DNA of 7,845 nucleotides, from the NCBI GenBank assembly GCA_031402355.1, contig JANNSG010000192.1, forward strand, positions 1 to 7,845, given 5' to 3'. Below the pieces are notes generated by a model, which worked only from the letters and a program-made list of their open reading frames with translations, was not told the DNA's origin and ran no database searches. This stretch comes from JACMNW01 sp031402355 (lineage in GTDB: Bacteria > Pseudomonadota > Alphaproteobacteria > Rhodobacterales > Rhodobacteraceae). The position numbers and the translations under genes were made by a program. Positions 5,707 through 7,845 of the stretch are shown in pieces. Every line of letters starts with the position of its first letter. The stretch's first letter is position 1.

Positions 5707-6834
5707 ATGACTGCATTGCTTGACACTGTTGACCCGGATGGGTTGGAAGAATTCTCGGTTGTCTTCACGGACCGGTCGCTGAACCACATGTCGGCCAGGT
5801 TCCAGGGGGTGATGCGTGATATCTCTGCCATGCTGCGCGAGGTTTATCATGCCCAGGCCGTGGCTTTGGTGCCTGGGGGTGGGTCATACGCAATGGAGGC
5901 GGTGGCGCGGCAGTTTTGCAATGGCGGCCATGCGCTGGTGGTCAGGAACGGCTGGTTTTCCTATCGGTGGAGCCAGATCTTTGACGCAGGCGGCTTTGCC
6001 AGCGAGGTGACGGTTGTGATGGCGCGGGCGGAGGGGGCGGGGGCACGCGCGCCGTTTTCGCCGCCGCCGATTGCCGAAGTGGTGGCGAAAATACGGGAGG
6101 CCCGTCCCGACGTGGTGTTTGCGCCGCATGTCGAGACCTCGGCGGGCATTATTTTGCCGGATGATTATATCACCGCAATGGCAACTGCGGCACATGACGT
6201 GGGCGCATTGCTGGTGCTGGATTGCATTGCAAGCGGTTGCATATGGGTGGATATGGCGGCCACCGGTGTCGATGTGCTGATATCTGCGCCGCAAAAGGGC
6301 TGGTCGGCGTCGCCTTCCGCAGGTTGTGTGATGCTGTCGGCACGGGCCGAGGCGAAGCTGGCGGAGACGACATCAAACAGCTTTGCGATTGATCTGAAGA
6401 AATGGCGCGCGATCATGGCGGCCTATGAAGGGGGCGGGCATGCCTATCACGCGACCATGCCCACAGATGCGCTGGTAGGGTTTCGCGATGCGATGCGGGA
6501 GACCCGCGAAATGGGGTTTGCCGCAGCAAAGGCCGCGCAATGGGCGCTGGGCGACGGCGTGCGCGCGATGATGGCGGGCAAGCAGATCATGTCAGTCGCG
6601 GGTGACGGCTTTGGCGCGCCCGGTGTGGTGGTCAGTTTCACCGATGACCCGGAGGTGCAGAACGGCGCCAAGTTTCGGGCTGCGGGGATGCAGATCGCTG
6701 CAGGTGTGCCGTTGCAGGTGGGCGAAGGGGCGGAATTTCGGACCTTTCGCCTTGGTTTGTTCGGGCTGGACAAATTGAAAGACGTACCGGGCACGCTGGC
6801 ACGGCTGCAGTCGGCGGTAGACCGGGTTTTGTAA
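5707..6834 (+). CDS. Class V PLP-dependent aminotransferase, substrate unknown
   Basis: A 375-residue fold-type I enzyme of the class V group (relatives include alanine-, serine- and aspartate-glyoxylate aminotransferases). The PLP-phosphate loop is PGGGSYAMEA (56-65). Asp172 in LDCIAS contacts the pyridine nitrogen, and Lys197 in SAPQKGWSASPS forms the Schiff base. Arg348 in FRTFRLGLFG (344-353) is the expected substrate carboxylate clamp, so the substrate is likely an amino acid or keto acid. I recall a distinct subfamily sharing RNGWFSYRWSQIF, HVETSAGIILPDD and EGGGHAYHATMPTD, without an established function. The start at 5707 has GTGAGGAG (5693-5700) at good spacing; an upstream in-frame TTG at 5653 lies in the preceding gene's stop region and was rejected. 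It probably shares a transcript with the enolase-superfamily gene, and the two may act in consecutive steps. Confidence 0.93.
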   Translation: MTALLDTVDPDGLEEFSVVFTDRSLNHMSARFQGVMRDISAMLREVYHAQAVALVPGGGSYAMEAVARQFCNGGHALVVRNGWFSYRWSQIFDAGGFASEVTVVMARAEGAGARAPFSPPPIAEVVAKIREARPDVVFAPHVETSAGIILPDDYITAMATAAHDVGALLVLDCIASGCIWVDMAATGVDVLISAPQKGWSASPSAGCVMLSARAEAKLAETTSNSFAIDLKKWRAIMAAYEGGGHAYHATMPTDALVGFRDAMRETREMGFAAAKAAQWALGDGVRAMMAGKQIMSVAGDGFGAPGVVVSFTDDPEVQNGAKFRAAGMQIAAGVPLQVGEGAEFRTFRLGLFGLDKLKDVPGTLARLQSAVDRVL

Positions 6835-6837
6835 GGG

Positions 6838-7845
6838 CTATCTGACGCCCAGCCCCGCGCGCATCAGGGTCTTGCGCAAGGGCGCCACCGAATAAAGCGC
6901 GTCCAGCGCCGCGCCACGCAGATCGCGCAGGGTGGGGGAGCCAAGCATCGAGGCGCGGTTTAGCGCATCTATGCCGATGACGCGGGTTTGAATATCGCGG
7001 TGGCGGGCGGTTTCGTAGGCGGCGAGCATCGTCTCGTCGCCGAGAGTGCCGGGGGTTGCGCGGGCGAGGTCCAGCAGGGTGGCGATGTCGGTCAGGCTCA
7101 TGTTCAGCCCCTGCGCACCGATGGGTGGCATCACATGGGCAGCTTCGGCCATCAGGGCGGTACGCTCGCCGGTCAGGCTTTGCGACATTTGGCTGATGAT
7201 CGGCCATATGGTGCGAGGGGAGGCAAGGGTGAGCGGACCAAGGATATGGCAGGAGCGGGCGTTCATGGCGGCCTCGAAATCTGCGATATCGAGCGCGGCG
7301 AGGCGTTGAACCTCTGGCCCCTCAGACATCCAGACGACGGCGGAGGCGGGCATGCCATCACGGTCAGGCAGCGGGACAAGGGTGAAGGGGCCGCCGGTGC
7401 GGTGAATCTCGGTTGACACATTGTCATGCGGGATGGGGTGCGTCACGGCAAAGGTCAGTGCCTTTTGGCCATAGCGCCACGTGCGCACAGGGATGCCAAG
7501 GGTTTGGCGGACAAAGGAATTGCGGCCATCGGCACCGATCAGCAGGCGCGCTGAAACAGCAGTGCCATCAGTTAGAGTGATCCGTGCCTCGGTCTGGCGG
7601 GTGAGAATGGATTTGGTGGCCACACCGGGACGGAAATCGACATTTGGCAACTGAGCCAGACGTGCCACCATTTCGCGGCGAAGCAGCCAGTTGGGCAGGT
7701 TGTAGCCAAAAGGTTGGTCTGACACATCGGATGCATCGAAGTCTTTGATGCGGCGGGGCGCGTTTTCCGCGCCGCCTGCGTCAATGATCCGCATGACCTG
7801 CAAGGGGGCGGCGTGGGGGATCAGTTTTTCCCAGAGGCCGGCAGC
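6838..7845 (-). CDS. UbiH/COQ6-family FAD-dependent hydroxylase (partial, 5' end off window)
   Basis: The last 335 residues are present; the reading frame stays open to the right edge, so the N-terminal FAD dinucleotide-binding glycine motif is outside the window. A TTG at 7803 is only an internal codon, because upstream codons (GLWEKLIPHAAP) still match the family. The visible part has LQVMRIIDAGG, the second FAD motif IGADGRNS (103-110) and AEAAHVMPPIGAQGLNMSL (233-251). The last is the family's third FAD-binding motif, with the usual Gly-Asp replaced by Ala-Glu, as I recall for alphaproteobacterial members. Such enzymes hydroxylate the aromatic ring of ubiquinone precursors at the membrane. 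Which ring position this one modifies (UbiH, UbiF or UbiL type) cannot be told. Its TAG stop lies 3 bp from the stop of the convergent aminotransferase gene. Confidence 0.9.
   Translation of the reverse strand, partial: AAGLWEKLIPHAAPLQVMRIIDAGGAENAPRRIKDFDASDVSDQPFGYNLPNWLLRREMVARLAQLPNVDFRPGVATKSILTRQTEARITLTDGTAVSARLLIGADGRNSFVRQTLGIPVRTWRYGQKALTFAVTHPIPHDNVSTEIHRTGGPFTLVPLPDRDGMPASAVVWMSEGPEVQRLAALDIADFEAAMNARSCHILGPLTLASPRTIWPIISQMSQSLTGERTALMAEAAHVMPPIGAQGLNMSLTDIATLLDLARATPGTLGDETMLAAYETARHRDIQTRVIGIDALNRASMLGSPTLRDLRGAALDALYSVAPLRKTLMRAGLGVR

Noticed and set aside
5707..6834. BhcA (aspartate-glyoxylate aminotransferase of the beta-hydroxyaspartate cycle)
   Set aside because: None of the partner genes (dehydratase, aldolase, iminosuccinate reductase) are adjacent, and the motifs fit a different class V subfamily.
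6638..7207. A 189-codon minus-strand frame spanning the aminotransferase and hydroxylase ends
   Set aside because: It overlaps two well-supported genes and has an Arg/Pro-rich low-complexity translation, so it is a shadow frame.
1..7845. Mobile elements, CRISPR arrays, tRNA or rRNA genes
   Set aside because: No transposase or integrase, no spaced direct repeats and no tRNA-like folds were seen; gene content and base composition look uniform and chromosomal.

Overview
This window looks like a chromosomal segment of an alphaproteobacterium, most likely of the Rhodobacteraceae (Roseobacter) type. The reasons are the high-GC coding with strong G/C bias at third codon positions, the folP-glmM junction, the two AsnC/Lrp regulators divergent from ilvC, and a UbiH-like hydroxylase carrying an AEAAHVMPPIGAQG motif. 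The assignment rests on remembered protein families, not on a database search. No RNA genes, CRISPR array, insertion sequence or prophage genes were seen. The window is almost fully coding.

Layout, left to right. The last codons of folP (+) overlap glmM (+, phosphoglucosamine mutase). A gap of about 100 bp with a weak possible terminator separates glmM from a convergent minus-strand pair: ilvC (ketol-acid reductoisomerase) and, downstream of it, a short-chain dehydrogenase/reductase. A perfect GC-rich hairpin lies between those two genes. The AT-rich region upstream of ilvC is shared with a divergent pair of overlapping Lrp/AsnC-family regulators (+), whose upstream region holds a plausible promoter and a 15-bp palindrome. 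After a 126-bp gap come an enolase-superfamily enzyme of the mandelate racemase subgroup and a class V PLP-dependent aminotransferase (both +, each with a strong Shine-Dalgarno sequence). The aminotransferase stop lies only 3 bp from the stop of a convergent UbiH/COQ6-type FAD monooxygenase (-), which runs off the right end.

How the genes may fit together. folP and glmM are housekeeping genes (folate; UDP-GlcNAc for the cell wall). ilvC makes branched-chain amino acid precursors, and the divergent Lrp pair are natural candidates to regulate it, themselves and perhaps the downstream enzymes. The enolase-superfamily enzyme and aminotransferase form a two-gene unit whose substrate cannot be named from sequence. 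An acid-sugar or hydroxy-acid dehydratase (or epimerase) followed by an amino-transfer step is possible. This pair is the least understood part of the window and the best candidate for undescribed biochemistry, but nothing here proves a new system.
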